Positions 1-6,395 of a DNA stretch of 14,676 nt are shown here, one piece after another. How positions within the stretch are numbered: the first letter of the stretch is position 1; every line of letters starts with the position of its first letter. The stretch spans positions 1 through 14,676 of the forward strand of contig JAISXC010000219.1 of assembly GCA_031270875.1 (NCBI GenBank), in the 5' to 3' direction. Origin of the DNA: Desulfovibrio sp. GTDB taxonomy: Bacteria > Desulfobacterota > Desulfovibrionia > Desulfovibrionales > Desulfovibrionaceae. The position numbers were made by a program, and so were the translations under genes. The notes below the pieces were generated by a model. The model ran no database searches. It was not told the DNA's origin and saw nothing but the letters and a program-made list of their open reading frames with translations.

Positions 1-72
1 GACATCCGCCACAGCGTCCGCCAGTTTTTCGGAAGATTCGCCACCCGGTACGCCGACCACACCTATCCTCAC
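1..72 (-). CDS. Probable GAK-type ATP-grasp protein, N-terminal 24 codons only (runs off window)
   Basis: Only the first 24 codons are present; the gene continues past base 1. The peptide begins (M)RIGVVGVPGGESSEKLADA. The short hydrophobic strand followed by a glycine-rich turn fits the start of an ATP-grasp-fold enzyme, and it resembles my recollection of the ATP-grasp enzyme of the GAK (grasp/amphi-Trp/kinase) gene set in Desulfovibrio. The start is a GTG at 72-70 with GAGG about 8 bases upstream. Another GTG at 86-84 runs into a stop after five codons and is excluded. It lies 43 bases after the PhoU/kinase fusion on the same strand, with a GC-rich hairpin in between. The match is too short to prove the family, so the assignment leans on the gene neighbourhood. 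Confidence 0.45.
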   Translation of the reverse strand, partial: MRIGVVGVPGGESSEKLADAVADV

Positions 73-89
73 GGTTTTTTCCTCACTTT

Positions 90-106
90 GCCCGCGCGCC
101 GCGGGC
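90..106. repeat. Perfect GC-rich hairpin between two cistrons of the minus-strand operon
   Basis: GCCCGCG (90-96), a three-base loop and CGCGGGC (100-106) form a perfect 7-bp stem. It sits between the stop of the PhoU/kinase fusion and the GTG start of the probable ATP-grasp gene. On the transcribed strand no run of U follows, so it does not look like a normal intrinsic terminator. It could be an RNA-processing or stabilising element that sets different expression for the two genes. The structure is visible; the role is a guess. Confidence 0.45.
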
Positions 107-115
107 GCGTTTTCA

Positions 116-1777
116 CTATGCGGTATAATACAGGAGTTCCGGGGAAAAGGTGAACTCCTCCCAAGGGATTCCCGCCTGCCCGTGCACACTGACGGATTCC
201 AGCAAAAAAGCCGCCCGCATGAACATTTCGCCGGCAAAGACCCGGTTCATCTCGAAACGGATTGAAGTAAAAAACGACCGCGCCAGGGCGAAGGCCATGC
301 GGGCCTGCATGGTTCCATCCTCCTTTTCCCGCGCGAATTGCAGCGCCCAGGAGTGGAATTCCGCGATTCCCCTGTTCAGTCTCTTGCGCAGCAGCGGGTC
401 AAAAATCGGCCGCCGGAAGTTGGAAACCAGAAACACGGAGACGTCCTGAACGTAATCATGCTGCTTTGACCGGTGGAGATCGATAAACCGCACGGTTTGC
501 TCGTTATGATCATAGATGATGTTGTTTGTGTTGAAATCTCCGTGAATCAGCACGGAAAACGGAGAACAAAGGCCTTTTTCGCATTCGCGGCATTGTTCCA
601 CAAGGCTTTGTATGGAAAGCACCCGCGCCTTGCCTATGGAAAGATGCGGACGCCGGGCGAATTCCGGATGGACCTGCCGCACCTCGTCATAGCGGTACTG
701 TAACTGTTGCATGAAATTGGCGGCGATCGGCCCGGGGACAAGCGTCTTTTCCCACATGTGCTGAACGGTTTTCTCCAGCACGAAAAAGGCGTTGGCGACG
801 GTGGCCTCATCCTGGAGGATGATGAGATCGTCAAAGCCGCAGCCGCTTAAAAACTCCACCAGAAGAGACGAACGGTCCTCATCCTCGTTGTATCCGTAAA
901 TGCGGGGGACGCTGCCGGGAAAAAGGGCGTTCCATTTTTCAAGGTTTTCCTTTTCGCGCAAAATCTTTTTGGGCGCTCCCTCCTTGTACAGGGAAGCGTG
1001 TTCGGGCACACGCCCTCCTCCCGCGTTTTCGATCTTGCCGATGCGACAGCCGGAACGCGAACCCCAAATGGCCTGAAAGTTGATATCTTCGAATGCGCCG
1101 GTATAACCGGAATTTTCAAGCGTCTGCCGCAGCGAGTCAAACTGTTCTATTTTTATGCGCTGTCCAAGGGCGGCAAAAAGGATCGCCTCGCCCACGTTGA
1201 GCAGCATGTCGCCGATGCGTTCAAGATAACGGTAAATGAAAATGGCCGTAATGCAGTTGCCGGCCCCTTCCCGGCTGGAATTGATCAGGGTGGTGAGACG
1301 CTCGAAAGAGGAACGGTACAGGGCGTCAAGAATGTATTCGGAGCGGCAGATGCGAAGGGCCTTGGGCAGGCTGGACTCTTCCAGGGCCTGGAACACCAGA
1401 TCAAGGCTTTCCTCAATAATCTGAAACATGGGGGAATATTCGGCGTTGCGCAGGATACGGCGTTCGGCGAGGTAGCCCATCTGCTCAAGGATATTGATGC
1501 CCACGTCGCAGATGCGCTCAAGATTGGCGGTTATGGACAGAACGGCCCGGATACGGTTCAGGCTGCGCGCGTCCATATCGCCGCGCGCATGGATACAGGC
1601 GTAGCACTTGTTCTCAATAATCGTCTTCAGGTTGTTGATATATGATTCGCGATTGACCGCTTTTTCATACGTTTCACGCGTCGGAGATTTTACAAAATCA
1701 TGTATGCGATGGACCTGTATCTGCGTTTCCGTTACAATGAATTTAAAATTCTCCCGTATCTCGTCAATGTTTCCCAT
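116..1777 (-). CDS. PhoU-like domain fused to an aminoglycoside phosphotransferase-like kinase domain
   Basis: A 553-residue two-domain protein. Residues about 1-225 are helical and PhoU-like: the PhoU metal-site pattern E-R-x-x-D appears twice, in NLERICDVGINI (85-96) and YLERIGDMLLNVGE (184-197). Residues about 235-530 resemble the aminoglycoside/choline phosphotransferase (APH) fold. They contain the catalytic loop HGDFNTNN (H412, D414, N419) and a following metal-binding aspartate in RFIDLHRS (D433); K265 in LYKEG is a candidate nucleotide-binding lysine. PhoU proteins report phosphate status and APH-fold kinases phosphorylate small molecules or proteins, so the fusion suggests a regulated kinase, but its substrate is unknown. 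The start lies two bases after the stop of the upstream amphi-Trp gene (TAG-T-ATG), which indicates translational coupling. There is no signal peptide or membrane segment, so it is probably cytoplasmic. Confidence 0.85.
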   Translation of the reverse strand: MGNIDEIRENFKFIVTETQIQVHRIHDFVKSPTRETYEKAVNRESYINNLKTIIENKCYACIHARGDMDARSLNRIRAVLSITANLERICDVGINILEQMGYLAERRILRNAEYSPMFQIIEESLDLVFQALEESSLPKALRICRSEYILDALYRSSFERLTTLINSSREGAGNCITAIFIYRYLERIGDMLLNVGEAILFAALGQRIKIEQFDSLRQTLENSGYTGAFEDINFQAIWGSRSGCRIGKIENAGGGRVPEHASLYKEGAPKKILREKENLEKWNALFPGSVPRIYGYNEDEDRSSLLVEFLSGCGFDDLIILQDEATVANAFFVLEKTVQHMWEKTLVPGPIAANFMQQLQYRYDEVRQVHPEFARRPHLSIGKARVLSIQSLVEQCRECEKGLCSPFSVLIHGDFNTNNIIYDHNEQTVRFIDLHRSKQHDYVQDVSVFLVSNFRRPIFDPLLRKRLNRGIAEFHSWALQFAREKEDGTMQARMAFALARSFFTSIRFEMNRVFAGEMFMRAAFLLESVSVHGQAGIPWEEFTFSPELLYYTA

Positions 1778-1778
1778 A

Positions 1779-2045
1779 CTATTTTCCCACGGACAACATA
1801 GTGCTTTGCTCCGGAGGAGAAATTTCTTTCCATTGCACCTTGAGACCTATTTTGTTATTGCTTCCTTTCTTCTTCGCTTTTATCGACAGATGCAAAAGTC
1901 CGCTCGGATGCATCTCTATACATTCATCCGCTGACGACAACACTACTTTACCTGTTTTCATACCATCAGCGATGGCGTCAAGAAACAGGCATATGCTCTT
2001 TATGTCCTGCAATGACTCAAAAACGAATTTCTTTTCAGCGGCCAT
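1779..2045 (-). CDS. Small amphi-Trp domain protein
   Basis: An 88-residue protein that fits the amphi-Trp domain pattern: an amphipathic helix (about 8-31, ESLQDIKSICLFLDAIADGM), a short strand region, then GLLHLSIKAKKK and a C-terminal strand ending in the near-invariant tryptophan of LKVQWKE (W72). The domain is known from the uncharacterised GAK gene sets and has no established biochemical role. The start is supported by GGAG seven bases upstream of the ATG. The gene lies 58 bases after the PHP-like gene and almost touches the PhoU/kinase gene. Its DNA is clearly more AT-rich than the neighbours, so it may have a different history or weaker codon selection. Confidence 0.75.
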   Translation of the reverse strand: MAAEKKFVFESLQDIKSICLFLDAIADGMKTGKVVLSSADECIEMHPSGLLHLSIKAKKKGSNNKIGLKVQWKEISPPEQSTMLSVGK

Positions 2046-2103
2046 GTCTTGTCTCCGTGATGAATGTTGATGCGCCTTTATTTGTTACGACAATGCAAGG
2101 AAT

Positions 2104-3264
2104 TCAACGTAACAGACGTTCTCTGTACCGTTGAATGACGCATTCGCGGCGGGACTGATCCGCTGTGAATTTCCGGCGGATGTTCGGATCGTCCCATGCC
2201 GGCTGCAGGCCCACCTCCCGCGCCGCCTTCAGCGGATCCCGTTCGGCCGGCGAGAGGACTTTTTCACTCATGTGGCAATCATCCCCCATGAAGACGAGAA
2301 GTTCCCGGCAATGTTTCGGCCGGCTCCTGTTTTGTTCCGCCACCACCGAGATAAGAAATTCCGTGTACCGCCGGGATTGGGGATTCCAGGCTTCGTAACC
2401 GTCCACGTCATACCCGGCCAGCAGAACAGGCCAGAACTGTTCCGGGTGGGGAATGACGACGCCCCCGCCGAGACCGCGTATTTCCTCGATGATTTCTCTC
2501 GCGCCGTAGTAGTATTCCGGTGAAAACGCGGTTTTGACGGCGGTCTTCACCTCATTGACGTACACCTGCACCCTGCTGACGAACGTGTCGCCGTATACGC
2601 CGCGCCTGCGGTTCAGAAAGTTGCGGACAAGCTTGTTTTTCAGACTGTCTCTGGCCACTTTTTCCTTGTGACGTTCGATCAGGGAGCGGAGTTTATGGGC
2701 AACGGCCGCCGCGAAGGCGACAACGCGCCCGTCGGCGCCGCTCAGGCCGGCCGCCCGCCGGGCGAGTTCCCCGCCGCCGTTCCGTTTTGCCTCAAGAGCG
2801 TCCAGCAGGGAGCCCAGCTGCCTGCGGCGGTAGTTTCTGGTGTGGTCCAGCATGGCCCGGAAGGTGGCCGCCCGGGCGACCCTGTCTGTCCGAAAATGGG
2901 CGAGAAGTTGTATTTTCTGGTTAAACTCGCCGGAAAAACAGTCCACCTCCACCCCTGAAAAGCCGTTGAGAGCAAGCAGTTCGTTGTGCTGGGTGGGAAT
3001 GCACAATTCCTCTTCCACGGCCGGAAACATGGCGCCCATGCGCTCCCGGACAAGCGGAAGCGGAATGAACTCCGGGTGCCAGTGCACGGCCAGGGTATGC
3101 CGCTGCTCCGGGTGGACGGAACCGGGAATCCGTATGAGATCTTCCTGTTCCGGGGTCAGTTCAGTGGCGACGATAGCCTGAAAGTCCGCCTCGTCTTCCT
3201 CGGTTGGTTCCGGATCTATTGATCCGGGTGGCATGAACGCGCCCCGCCCCTTGGTATGCGCCAT
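2104..3264 (-). CDS. PHP-type metal-dependent phosphoesterase-like protein
   Basis: A 386-residue protein with motifs of the PHP (polymerase and histidinol phosphatase) fold. It has an N-terminal HWHPE (H61, H63), an acidic strand GVEVD (E106), IPHPEQFW (H273) followed by GYDVDGYEAWNPQSRR (like the HP...GIEVYN motif of PHP proteins), and GDDCH (D328-H331) in place of the usual GSDAH. These residues would bind a cluster of metal ions and hydrolyse a phosphoester; the substrate is unknown. The segment 125-250 is a long basic helical insertion not typical of small PHP enzymes. The ATG overlaps the stop of the upstream amphi-Trp-like gene by one base (TAATG), so translation is probably coupled. 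A later start at Met11 is possible, but neither start has a clear ribosome-binding site. I saw no CofD-like glycine motif. Confidence 0.65.
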   Translation of the reverse strand: MAHTKGRGAFMPPGSIDPEPTEEDEADFQAIVATELTPEQEDLIRIPGSVHPEQRHTLAVHWHPEFIPLPLVRERMGAMFPAVEEELCIPTQHNELLALNGFSGVEVDCFSGEFNQKIQLLAHFRTDRVARAATFRAMLDHTRNYRRRQLGSLLDALEAKRNGGGELARRAAGLSGADGRVVAFAAAVAHKLRSLIERHKEKVARDSLKNKLVRNFLNRRRGVYGDTFVSRVQVYVNEVKTAVKTAFSPEYYYGAREIIEEIRGLGGGVVIPHPEQFWPVLLAGYDVDGYEAWNPQSRRYTEFLISVVAEQNRSRPKHCRELLVFMGDDCHMSEKVLSPAERDPLKAAREVGLQPAWDDPNIRRKFTADQSRRECVIQRYRERLLR

Positions 3265-3683
3265 TACTTTCTGTTTTTTATGTCAGCGGATTTCATTTCG
3301 TCCGGCAGTTTTTTTTCTCCCGCAGGCGCAGCCGGGTCTGCCGCATCGGCCGCCCGTATCGCGGCTGGGGCGGAATCCGTCGCGGCCTTTTCATCCTTGC
3401 CGTCCTGGCCGACGATGAACGCCTTGATGCGGACCTGATCCTCCTCATCCTTGCACACCGCGCAAGGGGTCCATGAAATCCCGATTGAAAAGGATTCCTT
3501 TTCAGGTTTTTGCTTCGCCTCAATTTCCACATTTATTTCGGACGACGGGGCAAGGATGATCCGGTTTTCCCTTTTGCGAACTTCAATGCGCCCCGCCCTG
3601 AACGCTTCGAGCAGATTTTCAAGATAGGAAACAGCGGCGCTGTATTCCATCCTCAGCTCCGTGGAGATTTTTTTCTTTTCCAT
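3264..3683 (-). CDS. Amphi-Trp-like protein with Ala/Pro-rich charged tail
   Basis: A 139-residue protein. Residues 1-72 follow the amphi-Trp layout: a charged start, an amphipathic helix (about 12-32), the strand RIILAPSSEINVEIEAK, and a final strand FSIGISW ending in W71. Two cysteines follow (C74 and C77, PCAVC), possibly a partial metal or redox site. Residues about 95-139 are low-complexity (Ala, Pro, Asp, Lys) and probably disordered. An AAGGGAG ribosome-binding sequence lies seven bases before the ATG, within the last codons of a small upstream ORF. The stop overlaps the start of the PHP-like gene. It is the second amphi-Trp-like protein in the operon, only distantly similar to the 88-residue one, so the two might pair. 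Function is unknown. Confidence 0.65.
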   Translation of the reverse strand: MEKKKISTELRMEYSAAVSYLENLLEAFRAGRIEVRKRENRIILAPSSEINVEIEAKQKPEKESFSIGISWTPCAVCKDEEDQVRIKAFIVGQDGKDEKAATDSAPAAIRAADAADPAAPAGEKKLPDEMKSADIKNRK

Positions 3684-3686
3684 GCG

Positions 3687-3809
3687 TTATTCTCCCTTCT
3701 GTCGCAGGTTGATGCCGGAAGACTCCCGTCGACCGCGTTCGCATTTTTTGCGAAACCCGTTGCCGGGCGCCAGGGCGGTCAACATGCGCCGGCTGTTTTT
3801 GTTTTCCAT
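3687..3809 (-). CDS. Doubtful 40-codon basic ORF upstream of the GAK-like operon
   Basis: An ATG at 3809 opens a 40-residue frame that starts MENKNSRRMLTA and is very rich in Arg and Lys (about 13 of 40). It ends three bases before the next gene's ATG, and its last codons contain that gene's ribosome-binding sequence. A weak AAGGGGG lies directly in front of its own ATG, closer than normal. No family is recognised. It could be a short basic peptide, a leader ORF coupled to the amphi-Trp-like gene, or simply untranslated leader. The frame is open upstream to about 3953, but the part beyond 3809 overlaps the regulatory repeats. Confidence 0.25.
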   Translation of the reverse strand: MENKNSRRMLTALAPGNGFRKKCERGRRESSGINLRQKGE

Positions 3810-3822
3810 GCCCCCTTGTGCC

Positions 3823-3859
3823 CGACATTTTTGACAGGATAATGTCAGTTTTGTGACAT
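3823..3859. promoter_or_regulatory. Candidate operator/promoter: TGACA/TGTCA elements at 11-bp spacing between divergent genes
   Basis: TGACA (3832-3836), TGTCA (3843-3847) and TGACA (3854-3858) begin exactly 11 bp apart, about one helical turn. The first two form an inverted repeat with a 6-bp spacer, and a further CGACA starts at 3823. The block lies in the divergent region between the minus-strand operon and the plus-strand dehydrogenase gene. TTGACA at 3831-3836 is a consensus -35 for the plus strand, although the hexamer 17 bp further on (TGACAT, 3854-3859) is a poor -10. The spacing suggests a protein that binds one face of DNA. The regulator is unknown. Confidence 0.4.
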
Positions 3860-4021
3860 TTGCACGCGGGGGACCGGCCAATTTTCGCGATTTTCTTGAA
3901 GATCCGCCGGGCGGTGTTCTCTTGCGCCGCCGCCGGTTGTTCCGGCTTTTCACCGCCGGGAGGAAGCTGGTAAAAAATGCGGAACCATGGTATCCCTCCC
4001 AATGAGCAAGGACGGAAAGAC

Positions 4022-4948
4022 ATGAAAATTCTGGTGACGCCGCGGTCGTTCGGCAAAACGAATCCCGCGCTTTTCGAGCGCCTGCGCGCGGCCGGCCTGG
4101 AGGTCGTCCGCAACGACACGGGCGGCATTTTGACCGCCGCGCAGATGAGGGAAAAAATTTCCCAATGCGCTGGGGTGATACTGGGAGTTGACCCGCTGAA
4201 CGCCGAAGTGCTGGCCGCAGCCCCGTTTCTGCGCGCCGTCTCCAGATACGGCGTGGGCCTGGACAATGTGGACCTTGCCGCCTGCGGAACGCGCGGCATT
4301 GCGGTATCGCGCACTGTCGGGGCCAACAGCAATGCCGTGGCCGATTACGCCTTCAGCCTCATGCTGGCCGTCGCCCGCAGAACAACGCTCATAGACCGCC
4401 GCTGCCGGGAAAAGGACTGGGGCAAGATCACCGGTATTGACCTTTATGGAAAAACCCTTGGCATTATCGGTTTCGGCGCTGTGGGAAAGTGCGTTGCCAG
4501 ACGCGCCCGGGGCTTTTCCATGCGCGTGCTCGCCCATGACCCCGTTTTCGACGCCCCGGCCGCCGCCGGGCTTGGCGCGGAGAGCGCCGACGCGGACACC
4601 ATCTGCCGCGAGGCGGATTTCATCACGTTGCACACGACGCTCAACAATGCGACGCGCAATCTCGTCAATGCCCGACGCCTTGCCATGATGAAACCCGCCG
4701 CCGTTCTCGTCAATACCGCGCGCGGCGGACTTGTCGACGAAGCCGCGCTTCTGGCGGCCCTGCGGGAGGGGCGCATATACGGGGCGGGCCTTGACGTTTT
4801 TGAAAAAGAGCCCCCCCTTGATCAGGGCTGGTACAACCTGGACAATGTGGTGCTGGGCTCGCACTGCGCCGCGTCCACCAACGGCGCCACGGAAACCATG
4901 GGAACCATGGCGGTGGACAATCTGCTGAGAGACCTTGGACTCGCATAA
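4022..4948 (+). CDS. D-isomer specific 2-hydroxyacid dehydrogenase (phosphoglycerate dehydrogenase-like)
   Basis: A 308-residue NAD-dependent dehydrogenase of the D-2-hydroxyacid family. It has the Rossmann loop GIIGFGAVGK (147-156) and the catalytic triad: Arg in NTARGG (R234), Glu in FEKEPP (E263) and His in GSHCAAST (H281). It resembles the catalytic part of 3-phosphoglycerate dehydrogenase (SerA) but stops without an ACT regulatory domain. It may therefore make 3-phosphohydroxypyruvate for serine, or act on another 2-hydroxyacid. The start at 4022 is preferred because it opens with the typical strand MKILVTP and has AAGGACGGAAAG just upstream. An in-frame ATG at 3977 would add 15 unlikely residues. 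A tiny ORF (4002-4025) ends over the start codon as ATGA. The stop directly abuts the queA start codon. Confidence 0.85.
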   Translation: MKILVTPRSFGKTNPALFERLRAAGLEVVRNDTGGILTAAQMREKISQCAGVILGVDPLNAEVLAAAPFLRAVSRYGVGLDNVDLAACGTRGIAVSRTVGANSNAVADYAFSLMLAVARRTTLIDRRCREKDWGKITGIDLYGKTLGIIGFGAVGKCVARRARGFSMRVLAHDPVFDAPAAAGLGAESADADTICREADFITLHTTLNNATRNLVNARRLAMMKPAAVLVNTARGGLVDEAALLAALREGRIYGAGLDVFEKEPPLDQGWYNLDNVVLGSHCAASTNGATETMGTMAVDNLLRDLGLA

Positions 4949-6091
4949 ATGAAACCAACAGCGCAAAAACGGCAACTCCGCGATGTCGCGGACGAAACGG
5001 ACTTTTTGCTCAAAAATTACCGCTTTGATCTGCCCCCGGAACTGATAGCCCAGTTTCCGCCGGAAAACAGAGGCTCCTCGCGGCTGCTGGTCATGTCCCG
5101 CCGGGGCGGGCTTTGCCCCGAGCACAGACGCTTTGAGGATTTGCCGGACTGCCTGCCCGAAAATGCTCTGCTGGTTGCCAACAACGCGCGCGTTCTGCCG
5201 GCGCGCCTCATGGGCGAACGCCGCACGGGAGGCAAGGCGGAATTTTTGCTGCTGACGCCGCTGCCGCTGGTGCTGGAGCGCGCCCGCAAGGACGCCTCCC
5301 GCGATGCCGCGAACAATGCCCGCCGCGCTGAAGTCAGCGGGCTTGTACGCGCCGGCGGGCGACCGCGCGAAGGCGAAAGCCTGCATTTCGGCGCCGGCTT
5401 GAGCGTCACCCTCCTGGAGCCTATATCACCGGGCGCGTGGCGGACGCTCCTCGCCTGGCAGGGCGATCTGGCGGGCGCTTTCGCGGCGGCCGGCCGCACC
5501 CCTCTGCCGCCTTACATCAAACGGCCGGACGACGAAGAAGACGCCGAGCGCTATCAGACCGTCTATGCCGCCCGCGACAAAACCGGGGCTGTGGCGGCCC
5601 CCACGGCCGGGCTGCATTTTACGTCCGCGATGCGTGAAAGACTCGCGGCTGATTTTGAATGGGTTGAAATTACGCTCTATGTGGGGTACGGTACGTTCAG
5701 CCCCGTGCGCTCCGAGGACATTCGCGGTCACAGGCTTCACCGCGAATATCTGGAAATTCCGGAAAAAACGGCGCATGCCGTGTCCCGGGCCAAGGCCGGG
5801 GGACGCCCCGTGCTGGCAATAGGGACCACAAGCGCGCGCGCGCTTGAGGGTGTGGCGGATCTCTGCGGAGATGTGCGGCCCTACGCCGGCATGACTGACA
5901 TTTTTCTCCATCCCGGCCGGAAATTCCGCATCACGGACGCCCTGCTGACCAATTTTCATCTGCCGCAGTCCTCGCTGCTCATGCTGGTTTCCGCCTTCGC
6001 AGGACGCGAGCGCGTTCTGGCGGCATACAAGGAAGCCGTAAAAAACGGCTACCGTTTTTTTTCCTATGGCGACGCCATGCTGGCATACTGA
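4949..6091 (+). CDS. queA: S-adenosylmethionine:tRNA ribosyltransferase-isomerase (QueA)
   Basis: QueA transfers and isomerises the ribosyl part of S-adenosylmethionine onto 7-aminomethyl-7-deazaguanine in tRNA, giving epoxyqueuosine. The 380-residue protein shows the family motifs: FDLPPELIAQFP (26-37) with SSRLLV (43-48), NNARVLPARL (78-87), RYQTVYA (201-207), GAVAAPTAGLHFT (213-225), GTFSPVR...HRLHREY (248-267), IGTTSARALE (291-300) and LTNFHLPQSSLLMLVSAFAG (333-352). It carries about 22 extra residues before the usual QueA start. The ATG at 4949 directly follows the dehydrogenase stop and has no obvious ribosome-binding site, so coupled translation is likely; a TTG a little downstream is an alternative. 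A loop at 108-130 is rich in Arg and Ala. Confidence 0.95.
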   Translation: MKPTAQKRQLRDVADETDFLLKNYRFDLPPELIAQFPPENRGSSRLLVMSRRGGLCPEHRRFEDLPDCLPENALLVANNARVLPARLMGERRTGGKAEFLLLTPLPLVLERARKDASRDAANNARRAEVSGLVRAGGRPREGESLHFGAGLSVTLLEPISPGAWRTLLAWQGDLAGAFAAAGRTPLPPYIKRPDDEEDAERYQTVYAARDKTGAVAAPTAGLHFTSAMRERLAADFEWVEITLYVGYGTFSPVRSEDIRGHRLHREYLEIPEKTAHAVSRAKAGGRPVLAIGTTSARALEGVADLCGDVRPYAGMTDIFLHPGRKFRITDALLTNFHLPQSSLLMLVSAFAGRERVLAAYKEAVKNGYRFFSYGDAMLAY

Positions 6092-6176
6092 AAATTTTCC
6101 TTGCCCTCCATGCCGGAAAGCGCGTTCTTGCCACGAGTAAACTGAAATATGCCGCAACCATTCTCGGAGAAAAAAC

Positions 6177-6395
6177 ATGTCGCGAATTCAAGTTCTGGAA
6201 GAGCGATGCAAGGGCTGCCGCCTTTGTATGGAAACGTGTCCCGCGGGCGTTTTGCGCCCTTCCGGCCGTTTCAACCGCCAGGGATATGAAGTGGTGAAAG
6301 CTGACGACGGGTGTACCGGCTGCGCCTCGTGCGCGATCATGTGCCCGGATACGGCCATACGGGTATTCAGAAGCGCCGGGGGAGCCACGGCATGA
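6177..6395 (+). CDS. korD: 2-oxoacid:ferredoxin oxidoreductase delta subunit, 2x[4Fe-4S] ferredoxin
   Basis: A 72-residue ferredoxin-type subunit. Two CxxCxxCxxxC motifs (C11, C14, C17, C21 and C46, C49, C52, C56; the last Cys of each is followed by Pro) bind two [4Fe-4S] clusters. These carry electrons from the thiamine-diphosphate site to external ferredoxin. GGAGA about 6 bases upstream supports the ATG. The last codons overlap the alpha subunit start (ATGA). It is the first gene of a delta-alpha-beta-gamma cluster, which identifies the enzyme as a 2-oxoglutarate- or branched-chain 2-oxoacid-type oxidoreductase rather than the single-chain pyruvate enzyme. The 85-base gap after queA has no convincing promoter. 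Confidence 0.9.
   Translation: MSRIQVLEERCKGCRLCMETCPAGVLRPSGRFNRQGYEVVKADDGCTGCASCAIMCPDTAIRVFRSAGGATA

Noticed and set aside
2104..3264. Identity as the CofD-like protein of GAK gene sets
   Set aside because: No CofD-type glycine-rich nucleotide motif is seen; the His/Asp motifs fit the PHP fold better.
3977..4021. Upstream ATG as start of the 2-hydroxyacid dehydrogenase
   Set aside because: It adds 15 residues before the typical N-terminal strand; the ATG at 4022 has a better ribosome-binding sequence.
3950..5386. Long minus-strand open frame (about 478 codons) opposite the dehydrogenase and queA
   Set aside because: Its translation is low-complexity and unlike any family, while the plus strand encodes two clear enzymes. 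It is a GC-rich antisense shadow.
6092..6176. Promoter for the kor cluster (TTGCCA at 6128-6133)
   Set aside because: No acceptable -10 at 16-18 bp; the AT-rich AAATAT is only 11 bp away.
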